Source: Verrucomicrobiales bacterium (GTDB taxonomy: Bacteria; Verrucomicrobiota; Verrucomicrobiia; Limisphaerales; SXQI01). Taken from it: DNA of 6,440 nucleotides. The notes under the pieces were generated by a model. It was not told where the DNA came from. It was given only the letters and a program-made list of their open reading frames with translations, and did no database searches. The position numbers and the translations under genes were made by a program. Of this stretch, positions 4,984 to 6,440 are shown piece after piece (positions within the stretch are counted from its first letter, which is position 1; each line of letters begins with the position of its first letter). The stretch covers positions 1-6,440 of the forward strand of contig JAQGOX010000362.1 of the NCBI GenBank assembly GCA_028293365.1, written 5' to 3'.

Positions 4984-6440
4984 ATGCCAATCCAGACAGA
5001 TCTTTCAGCAAAGGCTCGAGCGGTAATGATCGAGTTGGGTTTCGAGCCGGATTTTTCACATGGCGTCGAACAGCAATTGGCGGCATTCACTTCAGCGCCA
5101 TCAAAAAAAGCTTCGACTGAAATCGCCGACCTGCGTGCGTTGCTTTGGTCGTCTATCGATAATGACGATTCGCGCGATCTCGATCAGGTCGAATTTGCCG
5201 AGCGATTGCCGGACGGTGGAATTCGTCTGTTCGTTGCCATTGCCGATGTCGATTCGAAAGTCCTCGTTGGCTCGGCGGTGGATGATCACGCAAAAGCCAA
5301 TACAACTTCAGTTTATACCGGTATCGCGACTTTCCCGATGCTTCCCGAAATCCTCTCCACGGACCTTACATCTCTCAACGAAGGAAAGGAACGCCTGGCG
5401 ATTGTTACAGAAATGGTTGTATCCATTGATGGGGAGATTCATTTTGTCGGGATCAAGCAGGCGCTAGTGGTGAACCAGGCCAGGCTGACTTACGAAGAAG
5501 TCGGCGATTGGCTTGAGCATCGTGCGGAACGGCCGTTCTGCTGCCAGAGGGTTCAAGGGCTGGAACGTCAATTGGAACTACAATTTGAAGCCGCAAATCG
5601 TCTCGCAAAGTTCCGTAAAGCGGCCGGCGCGCTCACGTTCTCGACGATTGAACCTAAAATCATCAAACGCGACGGGAAAATCGTTGATCTGGCAATCGCA
5701 CGCCATAATGCGGCACGCGATATCATCGAGAGCTTTATGCTCGCCACCAATATTTCCCTCGCAAACTTTCTCAAGCAGCGAAACAGCCCTTTCATCGAAC
5801 GAGTGGTTCGTGAACCGAAGCGATGGGATCGAATTTGCGAAATCGCTGCAGGATTCGGGGCGACGTTGCCCACGCTCCCGAATCCAAAAGCGTTGTCGGA
5901 ATTTCTTTCCGCGCGCCAGGCCGCCGATCCACTGCATTATCCCGATTTGTCGTTGACCATCGTTAAACTTCTCGGGCCGGGAGAATACGCCCTTGAAAAG
6001 GCCGGTGAAAATGAGCAGGGCCATTTTGGACTCGCAGTGAACGATTATACGCATTCGACCGCCCCGAATCGCCGTTTCGCCGATTTGGTGATCCAAAGGT
6101 TGGTGAAAGCTTTGCTGGTTTCAGCTCCCGCTCCCTACGGCGAAAGTGATCTCGGTCAGATCGCCGATCATTGCACGGAGCGCGAGAATGCGGCCCGAAA
6201 AGTAGAACGGCAAATGCGCAAAATCATCGCAGCCTCGTCACTCGCACAGCGCATCGGTGAGCGCTTTGAAGGAGTTATTACAGGGTCGAACGAAAAAGGT
6301 GTTTATGTCCGTCTTCTCACGTGGCCAGCGGAAGGCCGTGTGACCCGCGGCGAGCAAGGAGTGGACGTGGGAGATAAAGTTCAGGTAAAACTCATTCGCG
6401 TTGATATCGATAAAGGTTTTATCGACTTCGAAAGAATCTC
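4984..6440 (+). CDS. RNase II-type (RNB) exoribonuclease, 3' end outside window
   Basis: A predicted 3'-to-5' exoribonuclease for RNA turnover; 485 codons are visible and the stop lies beyond the edge. Residues ~1-50 form a short N-terminal domain ('ARAVMIELGFEPDF') instead of the cold-shock domains of Escherichia coli RNase II. The RNB domain (~47-380) starts with 'SIDNDDSRDLDQVE' at 57-70; Asp59, Asp65 and Asp67 match metal ligands D201, D207 and D209 of E. coli RNase II, while Gln68 takes the place of D210. 'LTYEEVGDWLEH' at 168-179 carries Tyr170, matching the RNA-clamping Y253, and Arg363 in 'HSTAPNRRFADL' matches R500. An S1-like RNA-binding domain (~424-485) looks almost complete, so few residues are likely missing. 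A stop at 4978-4980 excludes a longer start; ATG 4984 has only a weak GAG upstream. The layout resembles the short RNase II of Deinococcus. Confidence 0.93.
   Translation, partial: MPIQTDLSAKARAVMIELGFEPDFSHGVEQQLAAFTSAPSKKASTEIADLRALLWSSIDNDDSRDLDQVEFAERLPDGGIRLFVAIADVDSKVLVGSAVDDHAKANTTSVYTGIATFPMLPEILSTDLTSLNEGKERLAIVTEMVVSIDGEIHFVGIKQALVVNQARLTYEEVGDWLEHRAERPFCCQRVQGLERQLELQFEAANRLAKFRKAAGALTFSTIEPKIIKRDGKIVDLAIARHNAARDIIESFMLATNISLANFLKQRNSPFIERVVREPKRWDRICEIAAGFGATLPTLPNPKALSEFLSARQAADPLHYPDLSLTIVKLLGPGEYALEKAGENEQGHFGLAVNDYTHSTAPNRRFADLVIQRLVKALLVSAPAPYGESDLGQIADHCTERENAARKVERQMRKIIAASSLAQRIGERFEGVITGSNEKGVYVRLLTWPAEGRVTRGEQGVDVGDKVQVKLIRVDIDKGFIDFERI

Noticed and set aside
5578..6096. 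172-codon minus-strand reading frame within the RNB gene
   Set aside because: Antisense to well-conserved RNB motifs, with no recognisable protein features.

Overview
The window carries four genes, all on the + strand: a secreted-looking Gfo/Idh/MocA oxidoreductase (285-1427), a soluble sensor histidine kinase with an N-terminal cyclic-nucleotide-binding domain (1783-2886), the mismatch-repair protein MutL (2948-4885), and an RNase II-type (RNB) exoribonuclease that runs off the right edge (4984-6440). I see no RNA genes, CRISPR array, insertion sequence, phage gene or origin.

Nothing here names the organism outright. A member of the Verrucomicrobiota or the wider PVC group is my best guess, at low to moderate confidence. 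The clues are a Gfo/Idh/MocA protein with an export signal, a HEAT-repeat scrap with an 'EALWKLTGD' motif, a Deinococcus-like short RNB nuclease, moderate GC, and several starts without a Shine-Dalgarno sequence.

Region by region: bases 1-284 hold no intact gene. They contain what looks like the last ~57 residues of a thioredoxin/TlpA-like protein, cut off by three in-frame stops at 75-83. The oxidoreductase follows. Bases 1428-1782 (355 bases) have no + strand gene, but the minus strand carries a ~55-residue relic of a HEAT-repeat protein. The histidine kinase starts just downstream behind a good ribosome binding site. mutL follows after a 61-base gap and the RNB gene after a further 98 bases. 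Neither gap shows a convincing terminator, so the last three genes could be partly co-transcribed, although mutL also has a possible promoter of its own.

Functionally the genes form no obvious pathway. MutL (DNA repair) and the RNB nuclease (RNA turnover) are housekeeping functions. The kinase is an orphan with no response regulator in view, and the oxidoreductase probably acts on a sugar-like substrate. I do not see an undescribed multi-gene system. The points worth a second look are the two gene relics, the kinase architecture, the puzzling export signal on the oxidoreductase, and a possible leaderless start for mutL.
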